From Denitromonas ohlonensis (GTDB lineage Bacteria; Pseudomonadota; Gammaproteobacteria; Burkholderiales; Rhodocyclaceae): a stretch of DNA of 64,000 nucleotides. Under the pieces are notes generated by a model, which saw only the letters and a program-made list of their open reading frames with translations, ran no database searches and had not been told where the DNA came from. Shown here piece after piece: positions 26,509 through 34,876 of the stretch. The first letter of the stretch is position 1. Every line of letters begins with the position of its first letter. The DNA is taken from contig NZ_VMNI01000007.1 of NCBI RefSeq assembly GCF_007625205.1, positions 62,001-126,000 on the forward strand, written 5' to 3'. The position numbers and the translations under genes are program-made.

Positions 26509-27239
26509 TGGACGATCGGAACCAGTTGCAGATCACCGAAGCGGGCTTCGACCGTGGCGCCGGTGTTGTCGGTGTCGGCGCCGAGCGCGATGCCGGTGAC
26601 GGCCGGGGCGGGCTCGCCAAACGCCGCCTGGAAGTCGGCAGCCAGATCGCGCGATTCGGCAATCCACTGGCCGGCTTTGGCGTCGCCGCGCTGGAGGACG
26701 ATCATGCGCACCCGATCGGTGTAGGGGTTGGGCGCGATGGCGCCGATGGCATCGGCCGTGCCCCAGACGTAGCACAGCGCGGCGGTGGGCAAATCGGCGC
26801 CGTAGAGCGTGCGCGCCATGTCGATCTTGACCCGGTCGGTGAAGGGCAGGCGCGACTTGTCGTAGTCGAAAAAGACATACACGCGGGCCGCGTAGTCATC
26901 GGTGGCCTTGTTGGCCATGGCCGATTTCGGCACGGCCTCGGAGACTTTCCAGCGCCATTGCAGTCGCGTGTTGGCGGTGACGGCGTCAGGCAAGGTATAG
27001 ACGAGGCTGGAGGCGGCGGACTTCGAGTAGGCGCGCAGCACCTTGCCGGTCGATTCTTGAACAATCGAGAAGTCAGTGCCAGGCAGATCCTTGTTGATTT
27101 GGGTGTACACCCAGCTGGCGGGGGGCGTGCCGGTGGGCGCGTCGGTAAAGGGCGCAGGCTGGGTGGTGAGCGCGGTGGCGCCCAGTGGCGTGATGAGCGC
27201 TGCACTGAGGCACAGGCGCGGGATGACGCGAGGCGACAT
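26505..27239 (-). CDS. DUF3047 family exported protein
   Basis: A 244-residue protein. I chose the ATG at 27239 because it gives a signal peptide (RLCLSAALITPLGATAL) and removes a long Arg/His-rich N-terminal extension that overlaps the upstream gene. The mature part is beta-rich: WVYTQINKDLPGTDFSIVQE, VYVFFDYDKS, and TALCYVWGTADAIGA. It fits DUF3047, whose function is unknown; it resembles a carbohydrate-binding or lipocalin-like sandwich, but that is a guess. It is probably periplasmic. Its stop overlaps the next start, so it is in one operon with the SelD-type oxidoreductase. Confidence 0.82.
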   Translation of the reverse strand: MSPRVIPRLCLSAALITPLGATALTTQPAPFTDAPTGTPPASWVYTQINKDLPGTDFSIVQESTGKVLRAYSKSAASSLVYTLPDAVTANTRLQWRWKVSEAVPKSAMANKATDDYAARVYVFFDYDKSRLPFTDRVKIDMARTLYGADLPTAALCYVWGTADAIGAIAPNPYTDRVRMIVLQRGDAKAGQWIAESRDLAADFQAAFGEPAPAVTGIALGADTDNTGATVEARFGDLQLVPIVQ

Positions 27240-27304
27240 GAATCGGGGCTCCGGCGGGCGGATTCGAATGCAATGTGACTGACAGGGGGCATGCGTGTTC
27301 CCGC

Positions 27305-27958
27305 TCATCGCGCGGTGAGCAGGGCGCTGCGTTGCAGGCGGTCGAGGTCTTGCGGGCGATCGACATCCCACACCGTGGCAGGCTCGGCCCAGCGCAAAGC
27401 GCACTCGCGCAGGCGGTCGCGGGTTTGCGCCATGACGGCGCCGCTGCCCCAGTCGATGTCGCGGAACACGTCCGGCTGTGGCTGGCGCAGGCCGACCAGC
27501 GCATAGCCGCCGTCTTCCGCGGGCAGGAAGACGGCGTCGTCGCCGCGCTGCAAGGCGCTGGCGCACGCTTGCAGCATGCCGGCGTCGAGCATCGGGCAGT
27601 CGGTGCCGATCAGTAGCGTGGGCGCGGTGGTGGTGAGCGCACGGAGCGCGTGATGCATGCGCTCGCCGAGGTGCGCGCCATGCTGCACGTGCAGGGGAAT
27701 GCCGGTGGTGGCTGCCAGTGCACGGAAGAAGCGGTGGGTGGCGTCGGGGGCGCACCACAGACTGACCGGCCCGAGCCGGGCGGTGTGCGCGGTGGCGACG
27801 GCGTGGCGGACGAGTTGCCGGTGCAGTCGTGCGGCGCCGGCTGGGCCGAGCGCGGGGATGAGGCGCGTCTTCGCGGTACCGGCGATCGGCGCTTTGGCAA
27901 AGACCGCGATGTGCACGGACTCAGGACTGGCGGGGCGCATAGCCATAGCGTCTCGCAA
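27305..27958 (-). CDS. TIGR04282-type transferase (rSAM/selenodomain-associated transferase 1, DUF2064)
   Basis: About 217 residues with a nucleotidyl/glycosyltransferase-A-like fold. Motifs: VFAKAPIAGTAKTRL (N-terminal nucleotide-binding loop as in CofC/MobA relatives), LIGTDCPMLDAGML (acidic metal site), and LPAEDGGYALVGLR. It overlaps the upstream GT2 gene; starts at 27958 or 27940 are both possible. In other genomes this family travels with radical SAM and selenium-linked genes, which is the source of its name. The donor and acceptor are unknown. Confidence 0.87.
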   Translation of the reverse strand: MRDAMAMRPASPESVHIAVFAKAPIAGTAKTRLIPALGPAGAARLHRQLVRHAVATAHTARLGPVSLWCAPDATHRFFRALAATTGIPLHVQHGAHLGERMHHALRALTTTAPTLLIGTDCPMLDAGMLQACASALQRGDDAVFLPAEDGGYALVGLRQPQPDVFRDIDWGSGAVMAQTRDRLRECALRWAEPATVWDVDRPQDLDRLQRSALLTAR

Positions 27959-28616
27959 GATCGACGGGATCGGCGCCGAGGGCGTAAGCGGCGCGCAGCC
28001 GCCACATCAGCACCATGGTGCGAAACACGCCGTGCGCCTCCCAGCGGCGGCCGGCGGTGGTGACGCGCTGGCGCAGGCAGGCCGGGCGGCCGAGGGCCTT
28101 CATGTTGCGCGAAAAGGCGATGTCTTCCATCAGCGGCTGATCGACGAAGCCGCCGACCTGCTTGAAGGCCTTGCGGGTGACGAAGATGGCCTGGTCGCCA
28201 GTGGCGATGCCGGTGAGCCGCGAGCGCCAATTCATCATCGTCGCGATGACGCTCAGCATGGGGTGTGTTCCTTCGATGCGCACATCGAAGCGTCCCCACA
28301 GGTGGGTGTCGAGTGCGGCATGGATGGCAGGGATCGCGCCGGCCGGCAGGCGGGTGTCGGCGTGCAGAAAGAGCAGCCGGTCGGCCCGAGCCATGGCCGC
28401 GCCAGCGTTCATCTGGCTGGCGCGTCCGCGCGGCGCGCTGACCGGCCGGTCGCTCAGCGGGGTGGCGAGATGGGCGGTGTAGTCCGTGCTGCCGCCGTCG
28501 ACCACGATCAACTCGACGCCCGCTGGCCGCAGCGCTTGCAGCGGGGCGAGCACCGACGCGATGCCGGCGGCTTCGTTGAGCACGGGGAGGATGATCGACA
28601 GCGTCGGTGTCGGCAT
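27921..28616 (-). CDS. TIGR04283-type family 2 glycosyltransferase (rSAM/selenodomain-associated transferase 2)
   Basis: A 231-residue GT2 enzyme: LSIILPVLNEAAGIASVL at the N-terminus, ELIVVDGGSTDYTAHLA, FLHADTRLPAGAI (DxD-like metal site), and the acceptor-region EDIAFSRNMKALGRP. A hydrophobic stretch near the C-terminus may associate with membrane. It lies between the DUF1223 gene (8 bases) and the DUF2064 transferase (overlap), so the two transferases are translated together. The pair probably modifies the same small molecule. Confidence 0.87.
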   Translation of the reverse strand: MPTPTLSIILPVLNEAAGIASVLAPLQALRPAGVELIVVDGGSTDYTAHLATPLSDRPVSAPRGRASQMNAGAAMARADRLLFLHADTRLPAGAIPAIHAALDTHLWGRFDVRIEGTHPMLSVIATMMNWRSRLTGIATGDQAIFVTRKAFKQVGGFVDQPLMEDIAFSRNMKALGRPACLRQRVTTAGRRWEAHGVFRTMVLMWRLRAAYALGADPVDLARRYGYAPRQS

Positions 28617-28624
28617 GGGCGCGA

Positions 28625-29356
28625 TCAGCTGTGGCAGTCGGGCAAGGCCAGGGCTTGTAGCACCTCGCCGCTGCGCAGGTCTTCGATAAAGGCGACGACG
28701 CCGCCCGTTTTCTCTTGCGGCAGGAAGCGTACATCGGCGTTCAGTGGGGCCTTGGTCGGCATGGCTCGGGTCTCCCAGTCGCGCACCACAAAGCTGTGGC
28801 TGAGCGTCTCGCCCCTATTTTCGCCGGCTTTGACTTCGCTTTGATGACCATTTTCATAGCGTGCGACAACAAGCTGCGTCTGGCGGTCGCTCGGCGCCGT
28901 GGCGCGCACGCTGACTGTCGCGCCGGCGGGTGCCTTGGCGGATGTGAGCTGGATATGTGCTGTCGCAGCGCCCCGGGTGACACCGGCCAGCGGGTCGTTT
29001 CCGCGCCAGGCGCGGCTGTCGCGGCCGTTGATCATGATTTGCGGGGTGTAGACCGTGCGTCCGCCGGTGAGCGCCACTTTGTTGCGCTGGCGTTGGCCAT
29101 TTCGCGGCTCGGCGAAGCGGTCTTTCCAGCCGATGTAGTCCCAGTAGTCGACATGGTAGGCGATGGCCACGGTGTCGCTGGATTGCTTGAGCGTGCCCAA
29201 CCAGCGATCGGCCGGCGGGCAGGAGCTGCAGCCTTCGGAAGTGTAGAGCTCGACCAGCGGGGTTTGCAGGGGGCCGCTGCTGGCGGTGCATTCGGCGGCC
29301 ACGGCACCACCGGCGCACAGCGCGGCGGCAAGGGCGAATAGCGGTTTAGCGGGCAT
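28625..29356 (-). CDS. DUF1223 secreted thioredoxin-like protein
   Basis: A 243-residue protein with a signal peptide (LFALAAALCAGGAVA) and a mature start at about AECTASS. The DUF1223 core has a thioredoxin-like beginning, VELYTSEGCSSCPPADRWL, with Cys43 and Cys46 as a CxxC pair, and VYTPQIMINGRD in the cis-Pro region. The ATG overlaps the end of the DUF547 gene by 11 bases. It probably acts in the periplasm as a thiol-disulfide or metal-binding protein; no biochemical role is established to my knowledge. Confidence 0.87.
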   Translation of the reverse strand: MPAKPLFALAAALCAGGAVAAECTASSGPLQTPLVELYTSEGCSSCPPADRWLGTLKQSSDTVAIAYHVDYWDYIGWKDRFAEPRNGQRQRNKVALTGGRTVYTPQIMINGRDSRAWRGNDPLAGVTRGAATAHIQLTSAKAPAGATVSVRATAPSDRQTQLVVARYENGHQSEVKAGENRGETLSHSFVVRDWETRAMPTKAPLNADVRFLPQEKTGGVVAFIEDLRSGEVLQALALPDCHS

Positions 29357-30155
29357 CGTTGAGCCTCCAGTCGTAATCGAGGTGCTCGATCTTCGGCGCG
29401 CTGGCGCGCAGTTTTTTTGCGGCTTCCGGCGTGTCGGCGAGCGCCTCGGCGTAGTGGGCGAAGGTGGCTTGGAGCGAGTCAAAACCCCTGTGGCCACGAG
29501 CGAAGTCGTCGGCGTACCAGTCGAAAATCTTCGAGACGTAGAGTGTGTTGCTGGCCGCGTCGAAGCGGTTGCGGCTGCGGTCGGAGAGGAAGCGGCGCAT
29601 GCCGTCTTCGAGCTGGGTGTCGAGCCGCTCGGCGACGAAGGCTTCGTTGCGCAGCATCGGGCAACCGATCGAGGCGCAGACCACGGCGGCATGGATGCGC
29701 GGGTCGTCGAAGGCGCCGGCGGCGCGAATGCGGCCGTGTTCGATGCCGTCCAGGCTCTCTTCCTGACCGAGCAGGGTGAAAAATGTCTGTTTCCAGGGCG
29801 AGGAGAACAGGCTGCCGAGGTCTTTGATTGAGTCCAGATCAGGATAGCGGGTGAGGATCAGTTCGACGGTGTAGGCGTTATAAGCGTTGATCAGGAAGGC
29901 GAGTTGCTGCGGCTTCGGCCAGCTGGCGTAGTCGGCGGGCGTGACGGCCGACACGGCGTCGAGGTAGGCCTTGAGCGGGGCGCGATCCTTCTTCAGCGCG
30001 GCGTAGCGCACCGCCGACGCGTTGCCGGCAGCATTGACCACGACGTGTTGCTTGAGCAGCGTGTTCCAGGCGGCATGGCTGTGATCAAAGGCCTGCGCAG
30101 CGGCGCTGAACAGGGTGAGGCTGGCCACCAGCAGGAGGGAAGTGAGGCGTGTCAT
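29346..30155 (-). CDS. DUF547 family exported protein
   Basis: A 269-residue protein with signal peptide LTSLLLVASLTLFSAAAQA. DUF547 features include WPKPQQLAFLINAYNAYTVE, HAAVVCASIGCPMLRNEAF and the C-terminal SKIFDWYADDFA. The conserved Cys and the NAYN region resemble a papain/transglutaminase-like fold, so an enzymatic function is possible but unproven. It lies 13 bases after the TVP38 fusion gene and overlaps the DUF1223 gene, so these are one transcription unit. Confidence 0.88.
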   Translation of the reverse strand: MTRLTSLLLVASLTLFSAAAQAFDHSHAAWNTLLKQHVVVNAAGNASAVRYAALKKDRAPLKAYLDAVSAVTPADYASWPKPQQLAFLINAYNAYTVELILTRYPDLDSIKDLGSLFSSPWKQTFFTLLGQEESLDGIEHGRIRAAGAFDDPRIHAAVVCASIGCPMLRNEAFVAERLDTQLEDGMRRFLSDRSRNRFDAASNTLYVSKIFDWYADDFARGHRGFDSLQATFAHYAEALADTPEAAKKLRASAPKIEHLDYDWRLNDAR

Positions 30156-30168
30156 CGTCCTACCTTCT

Positions 30169-32319
30169 TTACGCGCGGCGCCAGGCGTGAAAGCGGCCGA
30201 CCCATTCGAGCAGCTTCTGCGGGGCGTGGGCGCGCTTCCATTCGCCGGCGACGTATTTGTTGGCCTCGGCCATGGTCGGGTAGATGTGAATGGTGCCGAG
30301 GATCTTGTTCAGACCGATGCCGTGCTTCATGGCCAGCACGTATTCGGCGATCAGGTCGCCGGCGTGTTCGCCCACGATGGTGACACCGAGAATGCGGTCC
30401 TTTCCCGGCACGGTGAGCACTTTCACAAAGCCGTGGGCTTCCGAGTCGGCGATGGCGCGGTCGAGATCGTCGATGCCGAACTTGGTGGCTTCGTAGGCAA
30501 TGCCCTCGGCCCTGGCGTCGGCTTCATTCAAGCCCACGCGGGCGACTTCCGGCTCGACAAAAGTGGCCCAGGGGATCACCGAGTAGTCGGCCTTGAAGGT
30601 CTTGAACGGGTCGAACAAGGCATTGACCGCGGCGTACCACGCCTGATGGGCGGCAGTGTGGGTGAATTGAAAGGGGCCGGCGACATCGCCTGCGGCGTAG
30701 ATGTTGGGGTAGATCGTCTGCAGAAACTCGTTGGTTTCCACCGTCTTGCCGGTCGGGATGCCCATTTCCTCGAGGCCGAAGCCGGTCAGGTTGGCGGCGC
30801 GGCCGACGGCGACCAGCACGGCGTCGAAGGGGATGCGCACATCCTTGCCTTCGTGTTCGGCGATCAGCACTTTTTCGCCGTCTTCGATTACGAATTGCTT
30901 GGCTTTTGTGCCGACGCGCACATCGATGCCTTCGGCGATGAAGCGTTCCATCACCAGTTGCGAGACGTCTTCGTCTTCCCGCGCCATGATCCGCGGCAGC
31001 ATCTCGATTTGCGTCACCTGGCTGCCCAGGCGGGCGAAGGCTTGTGTCAGCTCGCTGCCGATCGGGCCGCCGCCGAGCACCAGCAGGCGGCGCGGCTGTT
31101 CGCGCAGCGCCCACAAATTGTCGGAGGTGAGGTAATCCATCTCGTCGATGCCGGGAATGGGCGGCACGAAGGGGCGGGCGCCGGTGGCGATGACAATGGC
31201 GCGGGTGGTGAGCGTCTCGATGCGGCCATCGTTGTGGGTCACTTCGACCGTCCAGGGCGAGGTGATTTTGGCGGAGCCTTCGACCACGTCCACGCCCAGG
31301 CCGGTGTAGCGCTCGACCGAGTCGTGCGGTTCGATGGCCTTGACTACCGACTGCACGCGTTCCATCACCTTGGCAAAGTCCATTTTCGCTTCGGCCGAGT
31401 CGATGCCGAATTCCTGGGCGCGCTCGACATGCGACAAAAACTTGGCCGAGCGGATCAGCGCTTTCGACGGCACGCAGCCGGTGTTCAGGCAGTCGCCGCC
31501 GAGCTTGTGGCGCTCGATCAACGTGACTTTCGACTTCACCGCTGCAGCGATGTAGGACGTCACCAGACCGGCCGAGCCGCCGCCGATGACGACGAGGTTG
31601 CGGTCAAAGGTGGCGGGCTTCTTGTCGGCCCATCGGGCATAGACTTTTTTGGCCTGCACCGCAGCGACAATCTTTTTGGCGATGAGCGGGAAGATGCCGA
31701 GCAGCGCGAAGGAGCCGATCAGACCCGGCGAGAGAATGCCGGAGAGCGAATCAATCTGGCCCAGCTGGGTGCCGGCATTCACGTACACGATGGTGCCGGC
31801 GAGCATGCCGATCTGGCTCACCCAGTAGAAGGTGGTGGTGCGGATCGGGGTCAGACCCATCACCAGGTTGATGACGAAAAACGGCAAGGCCGGCACCAGG
31901 CGCAGCGTGAAGAGGTAGAAGCCGCCATCTTTTTTGACGCCCGCGTTGAGCGCCTTGAGGCGATCGCCAAAGCGGCTTTGCACCCAGTCGCGCAGCAAAA
32001 AGCGCGAGGCGAGAAAGGCCAGCGTCGCGCCGATGGAGGAGGCGAAGGAGACGATGAGCAGACCGGTCAGCAGTCCGAAGATCGCGCCAGCGGCCAGGGT
32101 GAGCACGGCGGCGCCGGGAAAGGACAGCGCGGTCACGGTCACATACACGGCAAAGAAAATGCCGGCGGTCGCCCACGGGTTGGCGGCGCGATAGGTTTCG
32201 ATGGCCGCTTGCTGACTCTTGAAGAAATCGAGGTTGAAAAAGCGCCCCAGATCGAAGATGAAATAGCTGGTGATCAGGGCCAGCAGGACGATGACGAGTC
32301 CGAGTTTTTTCTTGTTCAT
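30169..32319 (-). CDS. TVP38/TMEM64 membrane domain fused to FAD-dependent disulfide oxidoreductase
   Basis: A 716-residue two-part protein. Residues 1-230 are a TVP38/TMEM64 (DedA-like) membrane domain with several hydrophobic helices and FPGAAVLTLAAGAIFG. Residues 240-700 are a pyridine nucleotide-disulfide oxidoreductase: GGGSAG at 246-251, redox pair Cys277/Cys282 in GGDCLNTGCVPSKAL, and the C-terminal HIYPTMAEANKY His-Pro region. It resembles mercuric reductase but lacks the C-terminal vicinal cysteines and the N-terminal heavy-metal domain, so mercury reduction is unlikely. The start at 32319 was chosen because upstream residues in the frame do not fit the membrane domain. It is the first gene of the DUF547-DUF1223-transferase operon. 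Confidence 0.9.
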   Translation of the reverse strand: MNKKKLGLVIVLLALITSYFIFDLGRFFNLDFFKSQQAAIETYRAANPWATAGIFFAVYVTVTALSFPGAAVLTLAAGAIFGLLTGLLIVSFASSIGATLAFLASRFLLRDWVQSRFGDRLKALNAGVKKDGGFYLFTLRLVPALPFFVINLVMGLTPIRTTTFYWVSQIGMLAGTIVYVNAGTQLGQIDSLSGILSPGLIGSFALLGIFPLIAKKIVAAVQAKKVYARWADKKPATFDRNLVVIGGGSAGLVTSYIAAAVKSKVTLIERHKLGGDCLNTGCVPSKALIRSAKFLSHVERAQEFGIDSAEAKMDFAKVMERVQSVVKAIEPHDSVERYTGLGVDVVEGSAKITSPWTVEVTHNDGRIETLTTRAIVIATGARPFVPPIPGIDEMDYLTSDNLWALREQPRRLLVLGGGPIGSELTQAFARLGSQVTQIEMLPRIMAREDEDVSQLVMERFIAEGIDVRVGTKAKQFVIEDGEKVLIAEHEGKDVRIPFDAVLVAVGRAANLTGFGLEEMGIPTGKTVETNEFLQTIYPNIYAAGDVAGPFQFTHTAAHQAWYAAVNALFDPFKTFKADYSVIPWATFVEPEVARVGLNEADARAEGIAYEATKFGIDDLDRAIADSEAHGFVKVLTVPGKDRILGVTIVGEHAGDLIAEYVLAMKHGIGLNKILGTIHIYPTMAEANKYVAGEWKRAHAPQKLLEWVGRFHAWRRA

Positions 32320-32442
32320 GGCCTCACGGCACTCCCTGAGTTGATTGCCGCATGGCGAGATGGCACGCCAGCGAGCTTGTGATGGTTCAGACCGTTCAGG
32401 GGGCGAAAACCTGACAGTGAATTGTCGCGCTATGGCAGGAGA

Positions 32443-32463
32443 TTTTTGTGCGAGGCACAAAAA
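32443..32463. promoter_or_regulatory. Palindrome overlapping the -35 of the infA promoter
   Basis: TTTTTGTGC (32443-32451), GAG, GCACAAAAA (32455-32463): a perfect 9-bp dyad. It lies between the divergent TVP38-fusion and infA genes and covers the -35 element, so it could be an operator, or less likely a terminator remnant. Confidence 0.5.
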
Positions 32464-32474
32464 TCGAGTAGAAT
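32446..32474 (+). promoter_or_regulatory. Candidate promoter for infA
   Basis: TTGTGC, a 17-base spacer, TAGAAT. The infA start is about 300 bases further on, giving a long leader. The gap 32320-32781 (462 bases) has no convincing gene. Confidence 0.5.
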
Positions 32475-32781
32475 GAAGCCCTTATCTCGGTCGCGAAACC
32501 GCCAGCAGGTGGCCGCATCGAATCAGCATGGCGCAACAAGCGCCGTCTTACTCGCCATTCTGGCAGGCCTTCGAGGCGCCGGGGTGGTCGGAACGTCGGG
32601 CGTGGTCCCGTCAATTGCGTCTGGACGTTGTCTGTCCGGGCAGCCCGTCGGCACCGGGCAACAATTGCCTGCCGCCAGCTAAAGAATTGAAACCGGCGCG
32701 CTCGCCAGTCGTGAGGGGCGTGTTTTTGACTGCCGCACCGATGGCATCGCCGGACCCACAACAGATTAGGAGAGAGCATTT

Positions 32782-33024
32782 ATGGCAAAAGAAGAAATGA
32801 TCCAGTTCGAAGGTGTAGTGCAGGAAGTGCTTCGCGATGCCCGGTTTCTGGTCAAGCTCGACAACGGCATGGATGTGGCAGCCTACGCTTCGGGCAAGAT
32901 GCGCAAGTTTCGCATCCGGATCCTGGCCGGTGATCGGGTGACGCTCGAAATGTCGCCCTACGACCTGTCCAAAGCGCGCATCAGCTTCCGTCACAAGGAA
33001 GTTCAGCAGCGCCGCCCGCACTGA
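32782..33024 (+). CDS. infA: Translation initiation factor IF-1 (extra copy)
   Basis: An 80-residue S1/OB-fold protein that occupies the ribosomal A site during initiation. [20 protein letters not shown] and [16 protein letters not shown] are diagnostic, but the tail ([12 protein letters not shown]) is longer and more basic than canonical IF-1. It stands alone, not in a ribosomal-protein operon, so this is probably the second infA common in betaproteobacteria. AGGAGAG precedes the ATG, and a terminator follows at 33042. Confidence 0.93.
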   Translation: MAKEEMIQFEGVVQEVLRDARFLVKLDNGMDVAAYASGKMRKFRIRILAGDRVTLEMSPYDLSKARISFRHKEVQQRRPH

Positions 33025-33041
33025 GCGCTGGCGACATCATG

Positions 33042-33069
33042 AAAAAACCCGGTCTAACCGGGTTTTTTT
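33042..33069. terminator. Bidirectional terminator between infA and HD-GYP gene
   Basis: A 12-bp stem AAAAAACCCGGT / ACCGGGTTTTTT with a 3-nt loop, A-run on one side and T-run on the other. It serves the convergent genes on both sides. Confidence 0.92.
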
Positions 33070-33091
33070 ACGTCCAGCGTGGGTGACGAAG

Positions 33092-34024
33092 CTAGGTGTC
33101 AATGACGCCGCTGGCCCACGCGCTGCGCGCTGCGCCGTTCAGAAAGCGCTGAATGAGTGCGTTGTCGGCGGCGGGCGCGAGATCCTCGGCCGAGGCGACG
33201 CCGCCGGTCTGGCGCGCTTCGAGTTGCCCCTTTGCGCCGGTGGCGAGGCGGTATTCGCCGCTGCACTGCGGGCAGAACAGGGTGCCGCCAGTGGTTTGCT
33301 CACGGCGCGCCACCAGGGTGGGGCCGCACATCATGCAGACGAGCAGCGGAATGCCTTCGTCGGTGTGGCCGACGATATGTTCCAGGGCGCCGGTGTCGAC
33401 CAGGCTGAGAAAATGCTCGCCGAAACGAGCGTCGAACTGGCTGCCGAGATTTTCCCGGATGTGGGTCAGCGCGGTGTCGATCGGCATGCCTTTGCGATAG
33501 GGGCGGGCGCTGGTCATGGCATCGAAAGCGTCGCAGATACCGATGATCCGTGCATCGCGCGGGATGTCGTCCGCAGCGAGCCCGGCCGGGTAGCCCTTGC
33601 CGTCAGGGCGTTCGTGATGCGACAGCACCGCGTCGACCGCCAGCGCCGCCAGGGGGTGGCCAGCGAGCAGCCGCGCACCGACGGCGGGGTGGGTGCGGAC
33701 GATGTCGAATTCAATGCCGGTGAGCCGGTCCGGCTTGCGCAGGATCGCGTCGGGAATGCCGACTTTCCCCAGATCATGCAGAAACCCGCCCACGGCGATG
33801 CGGGCCACGTCCCGCTCGCCCAAGCCAGCGCGGCGGGCGAGTGTTTCGGCCAGACGCGACACGCGCCACAGGTGACCGCCGGTGTAGGGGTCGCGCGCTT
33901 CCACCACCCAGGCCATGGCCAGCAAGGTGTGCATCAATTGCTGGGCGCCTTGAGCGTCCGGGCGACGTCGAGAAAAGGGCCAAAGTGGCATGGGGGCGGT
34001 GATTCCGGCGATGGTCGATACCAA
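33092..34024 (-). CDS. HD-GYP domain protein with C-terminal zinc ribbon
   Basis: A probable cyclic-di-GMP phosphodiesterase, 310 residues. The HD-GYP core has GHLWRVSRLAETLARRAGL, the HD pair in FLHDLGKVGIPD, and the GYP signature in HHERPDGKGYPAGL. Near the C-terminus two cysteine pairs (CMMCG and FCPQC) form a likely zinc ribbon, an unusual addition. There is no receiver or membrane segment, so the input signal is unknown. The ATG at 34024 or an inner one near 33991 may be used. It is convergent with infA and divergent from the PEP-CTERM genes. Confidence 0.9.
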   Translation of the reverse strand: MVSTIAGITAPMPLWPFSRRRPDAQGAQQLMHTLLAMAWVVEARDPYTGGHLWRVSRLAETLARRAGLGERDVARIAVGGFLHDLGKVGIPDAILRKPDRLTGIEFDIVRTHPAVGARLLAGHPLAALAVDAVLSHHERPDGKGYPAGLAADDIPRDARIIGICDAFDAMTSARPYRKGMPIDTALTHIRENLGSQFDARFGEHFLSLVDTGALEHIVGHTDEGIPLLVCMMCGPTLVARREQTTGGTLFCPQCSGEYRLATGAKGQLEARQTGGVASAEDLAPAADNALIQRFLNGAARSAWASGVIDT

Positions 34025-34188
34025 TATTATCGGCGCGGGCGCGCGGAAATTGAGTCAATCGGGGCATCTGTCCAACGGTGTATCAGCCCGTCGTCGAATC
34101 GTCACACATCATCGCTAGCATGGCGTCATCCATGGCCGATCGGGATCGGTCGGCGTGGTCTAAACAAAAAAACGATGAGGTCAGTGCG

Positions 34189-34860
34189 ATGAAGAAGACG
34201 CTTTGCGGTGTTGGTTTGGCCATGCTGCTGTCGGGGCCGGCATTTTCGGCGGTGTCAGTGGCGGACATCCAGATCACCGAATGGATGTACAGCGGCGGCA
34301 GTGGTGAATTCGTCGAGTTCACCAATATGGGCAACTCGGCGGTGGACTTCGCCGGCTGGAGTTATGACGACGAGAGCCGTCTGGCCGGTGTATTCGATCT
34401 GTCAGGCTTTGGCCTGGTCGGTGTCGGTGAGTCGGTGATCATTACCGAAAGTGCCGAGACCGATTTCCGTCTCGATTGGTCGCTGGCCGCCGGGGTGAAA
34501 GTCCTGGGTGGATATACCAATAATCTGAGCCGCGGGGATGAAATCAATCTGTTTGATGCGTCGGGCAGCCTGATCGACCGCCTCACTTATGGTGACCAGG
34601 TCTTTGCCGGCACGGTGCGCACCCAGAACGCTACCGGCAACCCGCTCAGCGCGGCCGACCTGGCCGGGACCACCGTGACCGCCAACTGGGTGCTGGCGAG
34701 CGCCGGCGACAGCTTCGGCTCTTATGCGGCGAAGAGCGGTGACGTCGGCAACCCGGGTTTCTACGTTGCCGCGCCGGTGCCTGAGCCCGAAACTTATGCA
34801 CTGATGCTGGCGGGTCTGGCCCTGGTCGGTGGCATTGCCCGCCGTCGTGCCGCGCGCTGA
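34189..34860 (+). CDS. PEP-CTERM protein with lamin-tail domain
   Basis: A 223-residue exported protein. Signal peptide about 1-20 (TLCGVGLAMLLSGPAFS). The body is a lamin-tail (LTD) beta-sandwich: IQITEWMYSGGSGEFVEFTN, AVDFAGWSYDDES, and GDEINLFDASGSLIDRL. The C-terminal sorting signal is VPEPETYALMLAGLALVG followed by RRR, the substrate tag of exosortase/archaeosortase systems. The ATG at 34189 is chosen for the signal peptide. Its neighbour also has a PEP-CTERM tag. Such proteins are usually sent to the surface or biofilm matrix; a biochemical role is unknown. Confidence 0.88.
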   Translation: MKKTLCGVGLAMLLSGPAFSAVSVADIQITEWMYSGGSGEFVEFTNMGNSAVDFAGWSYDDESRLAGVFDLSGFGLVGVGESVIITESAETDFRLDWSLAAGVKVLGGYTNNLSRGDEINLFDASGSLIDRLTYGDQVFAGTVRTQNATGNPLSAADLAGTTVTANWVLASAGDSFGSYAAKSGDVGNPGFYVAAPVPEPETYALMLAGLALVGGIARRRAAR

Positions 34861-34876
34861 TCGAGGAGACATGGCC

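Noticed and set aside
30169-32319. Annotation as mercuric reductase
   Set aside because: Lacks the C-terminal vicinal cysteines and metal-binding domain required for mercury reduction, and no mer genes are near.
30115-32382. A 755-codon plus-strand frame opposite the TVP38 fusion gene
   Set aside because: Antisense to a protein with clear flavoprotein motifs; translation shows no domain.
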